Positions 52,501 to 62,375 are shown, counted from the first letter of the stretch. The stretch is 64,000 bases of DNA from Schizosaccharomyces osmophilus (GCF_027921745.1 NC_079238.1:682001-746000), one strand, 5' to 3'. Made by a program: numbers and translations. The notes: generated by a model not told the origin, from the sequence alone.

Positions 52501-54769
52501 TGTTCATCCTTGAACATAATGACTTAAGTTGGATGTGCTCTTCTGATATTTTACCAGCATTCAAATCTTGGCGATTAAGGACTTCTTGAAGATAACTATT
52601 AAGGGTCCTTAACTCCTTCATTTCTTTCCCGAGAGAGTCAACATTTTGCTTTGATACATTCAGTCGTTGTAGGCTTAACTGTTCACGATATTTCACTTTG
52701 TTCGCTTCTTTTCTCGTTTTTTCAAGCTGACTAATTAGATCGTTAATCCTTTTAGAAAGTGATTCGTTAGCCGCAACCATCTCATTGCGATACGTCTCAA
52801 ATTGTTTTTCAATATCATCAACAGCTGCTTGTGAAGAACCATTCATATCAGGGGGTTTCTGGGAAACTTTTTGAACAGTCTTTTCTTTATACATGTTCAA
52901 CATTTCTTTAAGGACACTACGTTCGTGAATAAAATTCTGCATCTTCGTGTTGGCCAATTTTAGCTCACTTTGTAATTTATTTGTCACGTTCTCATGCTGT
53001 TCATTCAATTCTTCGGTTTTAATTGAAAGTTGGTACTCAGAAGCTTTCTTTTGGATTTCCAAGTTGCATTCAACGGTTCTTATGTTTTCGCGAAGTTGTA
53101 AAACTTGTGCCAAAGCTTCCTGTACAGACGTAAAGTTGGGGATATCAACTGAAACTGCGACTTCATTCCCCGATGGCTGCTTAGAAAAATTATCCAAAGC
53201 TTCTTGTATTTTTTGAGGTAAGCTTCTATTTCCCGTCCCTTGCAAATAATCCAAGTTCAAGAGAAGGCACTGAACCTCCCGCATCAGATCTTGACATTGA
53301 ACTTGAGTAGCCATAAGTCTTAATTGAGTTTCTTCTTGTTGCAGTTTTGAAACTTGATATTTCTGTTTCGTGTTGTTTATGACTTCTTTTGATGTGGATA
53401 ATTTTTCACTTAGGTCAACCATAAAAACATTATTTCTTGCGATTTCTTCCCTTTGTTGTTGAAAAATTGGTATACGTTCTTTAATTTGATAGAAAAACCA
53501 ACAGATTTTATCATTAGCACGATCAAGTTGTTGTTGTAAATTCAAAACAGCTTGCTGTAACCGCATATTGTCAGAATACACTTTCGTAAAAGATATTTCT
53601 GGGTTCTGTGATGCGTTTAATCTCTGAGCGACTGATGAAAAAAGACCAACACCTGCAGGAGATACCTCTTTTCTTTGTTTTGTAACTTGTAATTCGCTAG
53701 CAAGTCTGTCAACTTCGGAGTGTAGTTTGCTGATTGTTTCGTTGGCAACTTTCAATTGACCTTTGCTCATTTTCAACTGTTCTTCAAATGTGCTATTAGC
53801 AGATGTGTCCAACTCTTTAGAAGCACTCTGATTATTGACGGTTTTGTCTAATTGACTTTGAAGTTCTGAGCACTGAGACTCCCATAATGAAGTTAAACGT
53901 TGTTGAGCTTCAAGCTCCTTCTGTAGATCATCAAAAACGTCGATTTTGTCATCAACTTCCATTGCTGTGGTGGATGTATTCGATCCTTTATCCTTTGATT
54001 TAGTTTGACTTTCATGCACAACGCTCGTATATTTTTGTCCCAGCTCAGAGTTACTTGTTTTAAGTGCAGCAACTTGCTCTTGAAGCACATTTTGGCTATG
54101 TTTAGAAGATGCTAGTTCTTCAGACATGCTTTTAGTTTCATCTTGTAACCTTTTTATATCCAAAACAAGCGCATTTTTTTCTTGTAAGTAAATCTCTTCC
54201 TTGAAAGTGCTGCTGCTTTGATTCAATGTTAAGTTTCGCTGATTCTCTTCCATTTCTTGCATTTGCTGCTGCAAGTTTTGGATCAAATCTTCATTTTTTT
54301 GCTTTTCCTCTTGAAAAGATCGAAGGAGATTCTCAGAGTCACTAAGCTTCCTTTCCATATCTATAACTCGTGAATTTAGTTGTTGTTTTTCCAAAACTAA
54401 CGAATTTTTTTCTTCAGAGCAAGAGTTAAGCTGAGACTGAATCTGGCAATTCGCTTCTTTCGAAGCATCCACATCTTTTTGGAGTTCCTCTGCTTTTTCT
54501 TGAAATTGTTTTGCAATTTCATTTCGCGAACCGAGCTGCTCTTGAAGGTGCAACGCTCTTCTATTAGTCACATTCTGTTTATGTTCGGAATTCACCTCTT
54601 GTAAAACCATCTGTTCCTTTAGCGAATTCAAGTCGCGTACCTTAGAACGCAATGCAACAACTAGTATGGAAAAACTTGGTACTTTAGCTAAAGGCTTCAG
54701 GTCTTCAGGAGACACGCCGAAGCGTTCGTGAACGAATTGAACATCATCTTCATGTTCACCTGAAGCCAT
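49574..54769 (-). CDS. alm1: Nuclear pore basket protein, TPR/Mlp family (Alm1-like)
   Basis: A single frame of 1731 residues from ATG 54769. Apart from a short globular head ('VQFVHERFGVSPEDLKPLAKVPSFSILVVALRSKV') the whole chain is coiled-coil heptads (Q/E/K/L repeats) up to about residue 1600, with few breaks (near 1130 and 1260). The last 130 residues are basic and disordered and end with an apparent nuclear localisation cluster ('KRPRSN', 'LTIKKSK'). Length and layout fit the TPR/Mlp1 basket proteins; the S. pombe neighbour of nup189 is alm1. It acts at the nuclear basket, in mRNA quality control and proteasome anchoring. It shares a 341 bp promoter with nup189. Confidence 0.9.
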   Translation of the reverse strand: MASGEHEDDVQFVHERFGVSPEDLKPLAKVPSFSILVVALRSKVRDLNSLKEQMVLQEVNSEHKQNVTNRRALHLQEQLGSRNEIAKQFQEKAEELQKDVDASKEANCQIQSQLNSCSEEKNSLVLEKQQLNSRVIDMERKLSDSENLLRSFQEEKQKNEDLIQNLQQQMQEMEENQRNLTLNQSSSTFKEEIYLQEKNALVLDIKRLQDETKSMSEELASSKHSQNVLQEQVAALKTSNSELGQKYTSVVHESQTKSKDKGSNTSTTAMEVDDKIDVFDDLQKELEAQQRLTSLWESQCSELQSQLDKTVNNQSASKELDTSANSTFEEQLKMSKGQLKVANETISKLHSEVDRLASELQVTKQRKEVSPAGVGLFSSVAQRLNASQNPEISFTKVYSDNMRLQQAVLNLQQQLDRANDKICWFFYQIKERIPIFQQQREEIARNNVFMVDLSEKLSTSKEVINNTKQKYQVSKLQQEETQLRLMATQVQCQDLMREVQCLLLNLDYLQGTGNRSLPQKIQEALDNFSKQPSGNEVAVSVDIPNFTSVQEALAQVLQLRENIRTVECNLEIQKKASEYQLSIKTEELNEQHENVTNKLQSELKLANTKMQNFIHERSVLKEMLNMYKEKTVQKVSQKPPDMNGSSQAAVDDIEKQFETYRNEMVAANESLSKRINDLISQLEKTRKEANKVKYREQLSLQRLNVSKQNVDSLGKEMKELRTLNSYLQEVLNRQDLNAGKISEEHIQLKSLCSRMNSEIASLTSEKEVFGKIQQRLTSENSNLLSERERLTNLVSNLQSLLNEQQRIFSLNKLSFEAKNSEMKQAVNSLQGSNEKLEQALQSANDLANMKDTDINSLRIKLEEVEATKQEYVNIRNSLESENKGLQSQLKSESNKIEELQTRLSHQQSMTASERETELGSVVVGLRMENSSLQTGLNVSKDHTKRLEEAIRLAEETLEKLQQEYQTLRLSTSKQLEENRNYINALEKKGNDLEEKLRSVQQQHDYDNEQKDGKISLLIKENEQLSDDITSARNLEKELLQKQNLLQQENVKLSEGCRKARDAYEKELLRHANAMSNLQKLRAEYDSVLKRTNHVSEPTGSENLIAARELKDMPDSASATPDVIALRKQNALLLAQLQTPTDNDLSTLDITSEKLGSVMKLSLPDLQTYIKQMFNEANILACQRQLISIENKRLRKLVEQSNQIVLEFQSTQKASTTETSSDGAPIDNNLSRMVKLLNDSNKLLRKKEEEHNGIINNLQDKVFSLERELEVQNNHSHELENEVAGGKEMIRRVEEENQRLQQHNQQILHSLKENKITDASAETSNADEKLLVELRQNIEKLTTELESAKETIEKIESEKGAASNTIEQLTARSKTVAAAWRSKYDQLVAKSLEKHNQVRQQLSQKTSELESKIKETDALKEKLQKYEESEPFEDNARDHQDIKKVSDEFQKAEYITAQQRLAEATTELDATKKEVLSLREKIDQLDKEKISQSVGSGTTSGEEIEKKNQALKQAVLKLRSRITQEVQKNDAVSKQCTELETQLEKLRRSLDSQTQDASDSGSLRASDEQKLSTLLKEKENMLSGTFEIVFQEPFEKIVTSSSDFPDAVKTEWKKRQEELLKKIQEDTKQSHERQISNLRTELEMRSKLKLSMLEKNLAKVRAELQKTTQKDKNSSVEATQPKNDGKSSTVTSKTIESQKEPNGDKSSSGDSLKRPRSNAENEDSSLTIKKSK

Positions 54770-55110
54770 ATTGTAATGACAGTTTTTGAAGAATAATGAT
54801 GTAGAGGCTCCTCAGGTATGGAACTTTCTAACTCCTCAGATGAAGCTCCTGTTACCAATATTAGTAAAGAAGGAACCTTCACGTCAACAAGCTCAAACAA
54901 ACCCTATAAGATTTAATTTATTCAAAAAATATATTTAATTAAAAAATCCTTTAAATTAAGATCAAAGGGTAGGATTTGATTTGAATTAATGCTTAGTAGC
55001 ACTTTTTTTGGTGGTAGTACAGAGGAACGTGGGTGGAGTCCTAGTTGTCCTCCACACATATCATTCCAGGTGACCAACACCAACAAAATACAAATCATAT
55101 AGTCCTTATA
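54770..55110. promoter_or_regulatory. Bidirectional promoter of alm1 and nup189
   Basis: 341 bp between the divergent ATGs of two nuclear pore genes. The interval must serve both. No TATA motif stands out; AT-rich stretches lie around 54905-54960. Confidence 0.5.
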
Positions 55111-58100
55111 ATGTTTGGGCAAAATAATTCTTCCGGTTTCGGCGGAGGAACTGGGGGTTTTGGGCAAAATAACCAGCAAACTGGAGGTTTGTTTGGGTCC
55201 AATACTAATACTACAGGGAATAGTTTATTTGGTTCCCAAAACAATAATGCAGGTGGCTTTGGACAGAACACCGCACAACCTCTTTTCGGATCAAGTACCG
55301 GAGGTGGCTTATTTGGTAATCGCAACCCTCCACCAGCGACTGCACCTGCTCCTGCCCCTGCACCTGCTCCTGGTTCAGCAGGTACGGGATTTGGAATGAA
55401 TTCGGGAACCGGAAGTGGTTTATTCGGTCAGTCTAGCGCTCCTGCTTTTGGTGGTACAAACACATCAAGTGGTGGTGGCCTTTTTGGTAATGCAGGCGGT
55501 GCTGCTGCTCCTTCTGCGGGAAGTGCGTTTTCATTTGGCTCCAACAATCCAGGAACTACTGGTGGATTTGGTAGTACACCAGCAAACACTGGCTCTACCG
55601 GTGGCTTCTTTGGGTCACAAAACAATTCCTCTGGGAGCACAGGATTTGGTGCTCAGCCTCCTAGTGGTGGTGGTATGTTTGGCTCAGCATCGACTGGTCA
55701 AGCTCCTGCTTTCGGTTCTTCGGGATTTGGAGCAGGAAGCACGAATACGATCAATGGTACGGATAATCCTCCTTACGCGGTAACATCTGAGAAGGACGCA
55801 CAAACTAATGGTACAAGTGCTTTCCAGTCCATAACGTGTATGCCGGCGTATAGGCAGTATTCTTTTGAAGAGTTACGCTTACAAGATTATAATCAAGGTC
55901 GTCGATTTGGAAATCCTGCGAATGTAACTTCCACTCCATCAACCTTCGGGTCTACTCCTGGGTTTGGTACTTCCACTACAGGTTTCGGCCAGACAGCCAC
56001 TCCTACTTCAAATTCAATCACTCCCTTTGGATCTTCTAATACGAATACTAATACTGGTGGAGGTCTTTTTGGTGGCGGTCCTGCATTTGGTGCTAACAAT
56101 CCGAGTACTACTTCAGGATTCGGTGCGAATACTACGAACACCGGAGGTGGCGGATTGTTTGGTCAATCAAATCAAGCATCAACTACTCCTTCGACTGGGT
56201 TATTTGGCGGTGCCGGCAGCGGATCGACTTTTGGCCAACAAAAACCAGCTTTTGGTTTTGGCTCCAATACAAATACCGGTAGTGGTAGTGGCGGGCTATT
56301 TGGCTCTTCGACCTCCAACCCCGCTACCAATACCGCTGGTACAGGCGCAGGTACAGGTACGGGAGGCGGATTATTCGGTAACGCCGGAGGGGGTTTTGGA
56401 GCAAGTACCGCAGGCACGGGATTCGGTAGCTCTGCTCCAAATAACCCACCCGCATCCAATCCACCTGGAGGTGGTTTGTTCGGATTTGGTAACAATGCTA
56501 CTTCCGGAACAAATACTAGCGCTCCTGGTAGCTCAGGCCTTGGCTCCGGCAGCGGCTTTTCCTTTGGTGCTAATAATGCTGCTTCTAAGCCATCAGGCTT
56601 TGGATTCGGTTCAAGCACGGGTACGGGTACTGGTACTGGCACTAGTGCTCCGGCGACATCTGGTTTTTCTTTTGGTCAGCCGTCTAGTACAGCTCCTAAG
56701 CCGGCATTTGGGACCGGTTCTACTGCACCCTCTGCTAAACCTGCTGGTGGCGGTTTATTTGGTGGATTTGGTGCTAACAGTACCCCTTCTACAGCTACCA
56801 ATAATGCAGCTGGTAACACAGGCTCTACGGGAGGTTTATTTGGTAATACAGGCTCTACCGCCGGAGGTCTGTTTGGTAGCACCAATACTAACACCGGTGG
56901 TTCCGGTCTTTTTGGAAATAATACAGCTTTAAATAACCCTCCCAACACAGGAGGCGGTTTATTAGGATCTGGTACGAATACTTCTACTACACCAGGTGCT
57001 GGCCTGTTTAATAAGCCATCAACAGGACCTGGTTTATTTGGTTCTAACAATACTTTGCAACAACCCTCTACTACAGGTTCTTCCGGGTTGTTTGGCTCCT
57101 CAAACATGAATAATCAAGCTCAACCATCTACCTTGGGCTCTGGATTATTTGGGGGTGCTTCTCAGAGTGGACAGCAACAGCAACAACCTCTTCAAGCCAG
57201 CATTGATCAGAATCCATATGGCAGTAATCCATTGTTTTCTAGTACAGTATCTCAGACCGCACCAACTTCGATACAGGAGCCTATTGCTTCGCCTTTGACA
57301 ACCCAACCTGCCCCAAAGAAAGCAGCATCATTGCCTCAATTCTGGCTATCCCCTAGATCGAGTAGTCGTTCCACTGTTGCTTCCATCTCTCCTTTTGCGA
57401 AATCTGCGGTAATGAATTCAGCAACCGCTCCAAGCAAGCCAAAATCTTTACATTTGTTTGATTCACTAAATGATGACGTCCTATTAAGCAAAGACGCTTT
57501 CACTCCTAGGCAGAACATTAAGAAATTGGTCATAACTCCAAAGGTGTCACGAGATGAAATGTTTCGAAATGAAAATATATCTAAGCCTTCTGAAGAAGTA
57601 TCAAAGACAAATGATGCTATGAAGCAGGAGACAACGAAGGTTGAAAGTGATCGAACTTATACTTTACCTGATGGCTACTGGATGAAACCAGGAGTTGAGG
57701 AATTGGTTAAATACCCTAAGGACAAATTAACTACGGTACCCCAATTTTGTGTTGGGCGTTCGGGTTATGGTCAAGTTTCCTTTTTAAAACCTGTCGATTT
57801 GACTAAGTTTGAAAAGTTTGAAGATATCCCTGTCAATGTTGTCCTTTTCGAGAAAAAAATATGCTCTGTTTATCCTGAGGAAGGGTCTAGTCCTCCCGTT
57901 GGAGAAGGTTTAAATGTCCCTGCCATTATTACTCTTGAAAATGCGTGGCCTCTATCTCGAGAAACAAGGGAACCTATCAAAGATGTTGATCATCCTAGAT
58001 ATGCTCAGCATATGAAGCGACTTCAGAAAATTAAGGAAACAGAGTTTATTGATTTTAATGATGGTAAATGGACCTTCAAAGTTCAACACTTTTCTAAATA

Positions 58101-60573
58101 CGGACTGTTCGATGAAGATTCTGAAAATGATGAAGATTTAGAGGATGAGCCCGCCAACAACGAAGTTTCATTGAACCGTGATTTAGGTAATTCAGAAATG
58201 TATGAGAAGTCGAGTCATCAAGGCTCGCAATGTAACAAGACACAACTTACTCACAATACTCCAGGCTCTTTTCCTCCCAATAATCAACTAAACACTTTCC
58301 GTAAATTCAATGATCAGAATGATAACTTTGATGACAATTCATCAAAGAAAGCAAAAGTGCAAACAGAAGTACTTGGAGCTTCATATCCGGTATCTTCAAA
58401 AGATAATAAGATAGAGAAAGAAGATGAAACGAATGATTTGTTATCGAACATGACGGATAGCCCTAACGACTCAAATGAATTGAAGAATGAAGATATTTTG
58501 GAGGATGAGTCTGATGAAGTACTTGACGCAAACGTGCAAAATTCAAAGGAGGCAGTGAGTAATCTGATTAATCCGAGTACGTGGCTGGAACATCTGAACT
58601 TGGGGTTACAAAGATCTGTATTAATAAAGTCTAAAATGGCCAACACTTCTTCCTCGGTACAGGGCAATAAGGAAGCAACTGGTAGCTTTGCTTATGACCA
58701 GTATGATTTGGAAAAAGACCTGTTTGGAGGTAGTATAATTGCCAAAAATGTTTCAACTGATTTTACGGACACTGGTGCGAAAAATATTCCAAAGTTTCAT
58801 CTTTATCCGAATGGATCTTACGTACAAATAAAAAATGGAATTCTAAAAATGGATTCAGCGGAAAATCTGTTCAGCCTTTCTAGCACAAGAAACGAAAATT
58901 TGATAAAGCTTTTTGAGTACCAGCTCTCTAAAAGCGAAGTATATGTTGATGCTAATGGTGTATGTTCTATATCACCGCGTTTATCAATGGTGGTCGGAGA
59001 TTTAGTAGCATTTACAAAAAGCGTTGATCAAATTAAAGTTTGGGAATTAGCGTCAATATTATTCGACAAGAAAGACTTTGAAGTTCCAGTGTCTTTGTCT
59101 CTTGAGGCTCGAGAAGTGCTTTCCGAAAAGCTTGTTCGCGATTGTTTGTCTGAATGGATTACAAAAATCGTAAAAGAAGAGATATTAGCAAAGGCTCAAA
59201 AGGCTACATCCTCAGAAGAAAAAATATTTATTTTATTGACCGGCAATCAAATTAGCCTTGCGTGTGAAGAGGCTGTGAATTCGGAAAATAATCGTTTATC
59301 GACGTTGATTCCTCTTGTCGATAGCGATTTTGATATCCAAGCCGAAGTTAAGCAACAGCTGAATCAATGGCGAGAACGAGGTGATCTTGCTTATATCAAC
59401 AAGTATACCCGTCTTATCTTTGAACTTCTCTCTGGTAACACCAACCTAGCTGAGGGTTGTGGAAGATCTGGAGAAGAGGGTTACGTTTCTTCGATGTTTG
59501 TCTCTCAGGAATTAAGTTGGATATGTGCTTTTGGCTTGAAATTATGGTATAACACTGATATCAATATTGCTGAAGCTATGTCGCTGTACATGGAGTCCTT
59601 GAAAATGTACGAAAAAGAATTACAAAGGCCCACGGTGTATAGTGACTCAAATGGAGAAATTTACGATCTAATGTTTTTGTTACTGAAAGCGTATGCTGTC
59701 GGAGCAACCCTAGAAGAATTTACGCTCCCAGAAAGCGCAAAATGCCATCCACTAGACTATCGGGTGGTTTGGCAATTGGCGATTTTTCTATCAAAAGCTC
59801 GAGGTATCTGTGATTTTTCAGACAGAGATGGCGGCATGGATGAGGTTGTAGGTGAAGATGGTATACACTTCAAACCTCAGAGCGTAAGAGCAGATATTTT
59901 AACACTTTCGCTTGCCTCTCAGCTCGAAAGTATGGGTTATTGGCAGTGGTCTTTATTTGTGCTCCTGCACGCAGAAAATGTTGAAATACGTATATCCAGC
60001 ATTAAAAACTGCCTTGCGCGAAATGTTAAAATGGGTTTAACCGATTATGATGAAAAATTAGTTAGCGACTTACTCATCCCAAAAAGCTGGATACATGAAG
60101 CGAAGGCATTAAGTGCTCGTTATAATGGAGAACACGCGAAAGAAGTAACCTTCCTTCAAGAAGCAAATTTATTTGAAGAAGCTCATACATGCTTAATTCG
60201 AAGCATCGCTCCTCAAGCCATTATCAGCAATAACTTTAAAGAATTGAAGTGCTTGTTGGAAGGATTCCGAGAACGAATGGAAGGAGTTGTGGGTTGGAAT
60301 TTCGGCGGACAACTGTACTCTGACTATCTTGACCTGGTAGACGGAAAGTATGAAAATAACGTCGAAATGTTAAAATTTATTTTACAAAGAATTACTGTTG
60401 CACTGAAAGAAGCTGAATCACAGTCGATTCATCAAAAGGCCTCTTTGTATAAGATGACCCGTTATGTTAACAAGCTTTGCCTAAGCCAGTCGTTAGACGA
60501 TGTTGCGTTTAGTTTGCCTCTTACGACCGCCAACAGTCTTCAGAATTTGCAGTACGTTTCCGTTCAATTTTAA
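55111..60573 (+). CDS. nup189: Nup98-Nup96 precursor nucleoporin (Nup189)
   Basis: A single frame of 1820 residues from ATG 55111; upstream non-ATG codons in frame are not starts. The first 760 residues carry dense FG repeats, many GLFG (for example 'GGLFGSN', 'GGGLFGN'). They are broken at about 225-265 by a GLEBS Rae1-binding motif ('FQSITCMPAYRQYSFEELRL'). About 890-995 is the autoproteolytic domain ending in the cleavage triplet HFS at residues 993-995 ('QHFSKYGL'). After it the Nup96 part runs to the end with helical repeats ('WELASILF', 'SYLQQ'-like). Self-cleavage releases Nup98 and Nup96, as in the single precursor of other fungi and animals. The glycine-rich repeats give this gene a higher GC than its neighbours. 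Confidence 0.96.
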   Translation: MFGQNNSSGFGGGTGGFGQNNQQTGGLFGSNTNTTGNSLFGSQNNNAGGFGQNTAQPLFGSSTGGGLFGNRNPPPATAPAPAPAPAPGSAGTGFGMNSGTGSGLFGQSSAPAFGGTNTSSGGGLFGNAGGAAAPSAGSAFSFGSNNPGTTGGFGSTPANTGSTGGFFGSQNNSSGSTGFGAQPPSGGGMFGSASTGQAPAFGSSGFGAGSTNTINGTDNPPYAVTSEKDAQTNGTSAFQSITCMPAYRQYSFEELRLQDYNQGRRFGNPANVTSTPSTFGSTPGFGTSTTGFGQTATPTSNSITPFGSSNTNTNTGGGLFGGGPAFGANNPSTTSGFGANTTNTGGGGLFGQSNQASTTPSTGLFGGAGSGSTFGQQKPAFGFGSNTNTGSGSGGLFGSSTSNPATNTAGTGAGTGTGGGLFGNAGGGFGASTAGTGFGSSAPNNPPASNPPGGGLFGFGNNATSGTNTSAPGSSGLGSGSGFSFGANNAASKPSGFGFGSSTGTGTGTGTSAPATSGFSFGQPSSTAPKPAFGTGSTAPSAKPAGGGLFGGFGANSTPSTATNNAAGNTGSTGGLFGNTGSTAGGLFGSTNTNTGGSGLFGNNTALNNPPNTGGGLLGSGTNTSTTPGAGLFNKPSTGPGLFGSNNTLQQPSTTGSSGLFGSSNMNNQAQPSTLGSGLFGGASQSGQQQQQPLQASIDQNPYGSNPLFSSTVSQTAPTSIQEPIASPLTTQPAPKKAASLPQFWLSPRSSSRSTVASISPFAKSAVMNSATAPSKPKSLHLFDSLNDDVLLSKDAFTPRQNIKKLVITPKVSRDEMFRNENISKPSEEVSKTNDAMKQETTKVESDRTYTLPDGYWMKPGVEELVKYPKDKLTTVPQFCVGRSGYGQVSFLKPVDLTKFEKFEDIPVNVVLFEKKICSVYPEEGSSPPVGEGLNVPAIITLENAWPLSRETREPIKDVDHPRYAQHMKRLQKIKETEFIDFNDGKWTFKVQHFSKYGLFDEDSENDEDLEDEPANNEVSLNRDLGNSEMYEKSSHQGSQCNKTQLTHNTPGSFPPNNQLNTFRKFNDQNDNFDDNSSKKAKVQTEVLGASYPVSSKDNKIEKEDETNDLLSNMTDSPNDSNELKNEDILEDESDEVLDANVQNSKEAVSNLINPSTWLEHLNLGLQRSVLIKSKMANTSSSVQGNKEATGSFAYDQYDLEKDLFGGSIIAKNVSTDFTDTGAKNIPKFHLYPNGSYVQIKNGILKMDSAENLFSLSSTRNENLIKLFEYQLSKSEVYVDANGVCSISPRLSMVVGDLVAFTKSVDQIKVWELASILFDKKDFEVPVSLSLEAREVLSEKLVRDCLSEWITKIVKEEILAKAQKATSSEEKIFILLTGNQISLACEEAVNSENNRLSTLIPLVDSDFDIQAEVKQQLNQWRERGDLAYINKYTRLIFELLSGNTNLAEGCGRSGEEGYVSSMFVSQELSWICAFGLKLWYNTDINIAEAMSLYMESLKMYEKELQRPTVYSDSNGEIYDLMFLLLKAYAVGATLEEFTLPESAKCHPLDYRVVWQLAIFLSKARGICDFSDRDGGMDEVVGEDGIHFKPQSVRADILTLSLASQLESMGYWQWSLFVLLHAENVEIRISSIKNCLARNVKMGLTDYDEKLVSDLLIPKSWIHEAKALSARYNGEHAKEVTFLQEANLFEEAHTCLIRSIAPQAIISNNFKELKCLLEGFRERMEGVVGWNFGGQLYSDYLDLVDGKYENNVEMLKFILQRITVALKEAESQSIHQKASLYKMTRYVNKLCLSQSLDDVAFSLPLTTANSLQNLQYVSVQF

Positions 60574-60935
60574 GTCACCTTCTTTGATGTTTTATGTGAG
60601 TTCATTTTTGATTTAAAAAAAATTTGTTATATAGATGAAACGTTTATGTAAATAGTATAGCTGTCTTTCAATGTATTTTTTCCGTATATTAAAGAGCCGT
60701 GTAATATAACAGTAGCAGATTTTCAATCGTAGTAAAAGGTTCATAATCACTGAACTTTATTAATAAAAAGTATTGTATATTTTTGACTACTAAGCCCAAG
60801 TCCCAATATATTCGAACCGTTTATGATTCACCTAAACATTAGCCATCATTTTGGAATAGCATATTAAAATAGGCAGGCTGGTTGATTGACGAATTTATAA
60901 TATTTAAAATCAAATAAGGATTACAATAACATAGC
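60574..60935. other. Intergenic, no gene seen
   Basis: 362 bp between nup189 and the Fmc1-like gene, AT-rich. No frame of note. Confidence 0.5.
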
Positions 60936-61276
60936 ATGAAGCAAGCTACTACGATTTATAGAAGCATTATTCGAGAAATGCGCCAAATGGTAGAAATAAA
61001 TCAGCTTCTGAATCATGTACTAACAAAATAAAATAGAATGGCATCTATAGGTCTTCAAAAGGGGTTACTCCTGCTCAAAAAACGGCGATTGAATCCGTAA
61101 AAGCATGGTTTCGTAACGGCTCTTCAAATGACCTGAACAAGTCCAAAGAGCTGCTTTCCTTAATTAGTTCTGGGAATAAGCACGAATTATTATTTCAGCA
61201 ATATCATCCAATGGTTGGTATGAGTGAGTTAGATAAAGCCAAATTAGCTGCCAACAGAGTGGGTCTTCAGTTCTAA
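60936..61276 (+). CDS. LYR-motif protein, Fmc1-like (ATP synthase assembly)
   Basis: Two exons, 60936-60989 and 61037-61276, 97 residues. The intron is GTAGAA, a perfect 'gtactaac' branch, and AATAG; phase 0 joins 'MKQATTIYRSIIREMRQM' to 'NGIYRSSKGVTPAQK'. The N-terminal 'IYRSIIRE' is the LYR motif that binds acyl carrier protein (L-Y-R with a variant first residue), and the C-terminal 'LDKAKLAANRVGLQF' resembles the ending of Fmc1/C7orf55, which helps F1-ATPase assembly under heat stress. No presequence is obvious, which fits that family. Interrupted by the intron, it is easily missed. The assignment to Fmc1 rather than another LYR protein (for example Lyrm or Isd11 types) is an inference from length and ending. 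Confidence 0.75.
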
Positions 61277-61303
61277 ATCAGAATGTGAGGTCGGACTTTT
61301 TGA

Positions 61304-61474
61304 GGTGTTATATGCGCCGACAGGCAGAGGAAGTGTTTTACTTATTTTGATGATGTACTTGTAACAGGCTACAAATTTGAGTTAGAAGTTGAACGAGAAA
61401 GAAGGGTTTTATCAGATCCGAGTTCTGTAACTTCAAGCTCGAAACGCCGAGAGACTTCTCGCACTCATTATTAA
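61304..61474 (+). CDS. Candidate terminal exon of a small unidentified gene
   Basis: A 56-codon open frame after a TGA at 61301-61303 and up to a TAA at 61472-61474. It has no ATG, so a spliced upstream start would be needed. The C-terminal part is hydrophilic and protein-like ('YFDDVLVTGYKFELEVERER', then a Ser/Arg-rich tail 'SSVTSSSKRRETSRTHY'). The 'cttgtaacag' at about 61360 looks like an acceptor but changes the frame. It could be part of an APC/C subunit of the Cdc26/Hcn1 type, whose pattern 'DDV..Y' it vaguely matches; this is weak. Confidence 0.25.
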   Translation, partial: GVICADRQRKCFTYFDDVLVTGYKFELEVERERRVLSDPSSVTSSSKRRETSRTHY

Positions 61475-62375
61475 TTATATTTCTCTGCTATCTTCTCTCT
61501 ACGTGAGTTTTGGTTCTTTAATAGCACTCCTACATTGCTAGTTGAAGCTGAATTCATAGACATTTTACATTGATAAATGAGCGACTGTTTTATTGTTGAA
61601 TATGCATGAATTGATTGCTTTTATTAGTCAGACATGCTCTTCTTCTGATTTAATAAATTCCTTCTTCTATATTCTTTATTGTTTGAACTTTAATTTTTTC
61701 TATTCGGAGAATAAAGTACAGAGTAAGATTTGTTACTTGTCAACGTGCGGCCGACAATAGAGATGAAACTCTACTTACAGACATCAATATACTTTTGGAT
61801 TGTATTTGTTTACAATTTTCCTTGTAACGGAAGGATTGGTCAATAATGTAAGTATTTTCGGAAAGGGTCCATGTAGATCTCGGGATTTTAGTGCATATGG
61901 TTCCGTGAAAATGAAAGTGATAGGAAATTTTGTATTTCTGCGATGCTGAGCCTATACAAATGGCCTGAAATAAATCATAAAAACTACTTTGAAGTATAAT
62001 CTAACTGACGATCCTTAGCTTTTGAACGGCATCTTTCCCTGTGTTTCATCTAGAGCAAGAAAAGATCTGTAATTTTATTTGAGGATCTTGAACAAAAAGT
62101 GAACATTGCTCTGCTGCAAAACAGGATTTGAGCCTCTTTGTATTTTATAACAGTACCAACTAGACTTTCGAGCGATCGATGCGTTGTTCGACATTTTGCA
62201 AGCCGGTTCCCGCTAATTGTGATTGTGAATATTAATTTTTCATTTACTTTCATATCGTATTTGGTAACTTGATATTAAATTCAATGCCTTCTAAAGTACT
62301 AACGATGATAGTAAATTACTTTTTTCTTAAACGTCCTTGACTCAGTCCAAACCCAATTGAAATCGTTTCATAAAA
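61475..62375. other. Upstream region of the nicotinate phosphoribosyltransferase gene, no gene seen
   Basis: About 900 bp, AT-rich. A 67-codon minus-strand frame (62050-62253) has no feature supporting it. The promoter of the next gene lies here. Confidence 0.5.

Noticed and set aside
55095-57107. Long glycine- and proline-rich frames on the minus strand and in another plus frame of nup189
   Set aside because: They mirror the FG-repeat composition of nup189 in other frames and have no features of their own.
62050-62253. 67-codon minus-strand frame before the nicotinate phosphoribosyltransferase gene
   Set aside because: No domain or hydrophobic span, and frames of this length arise by chance in non-coding DNA.
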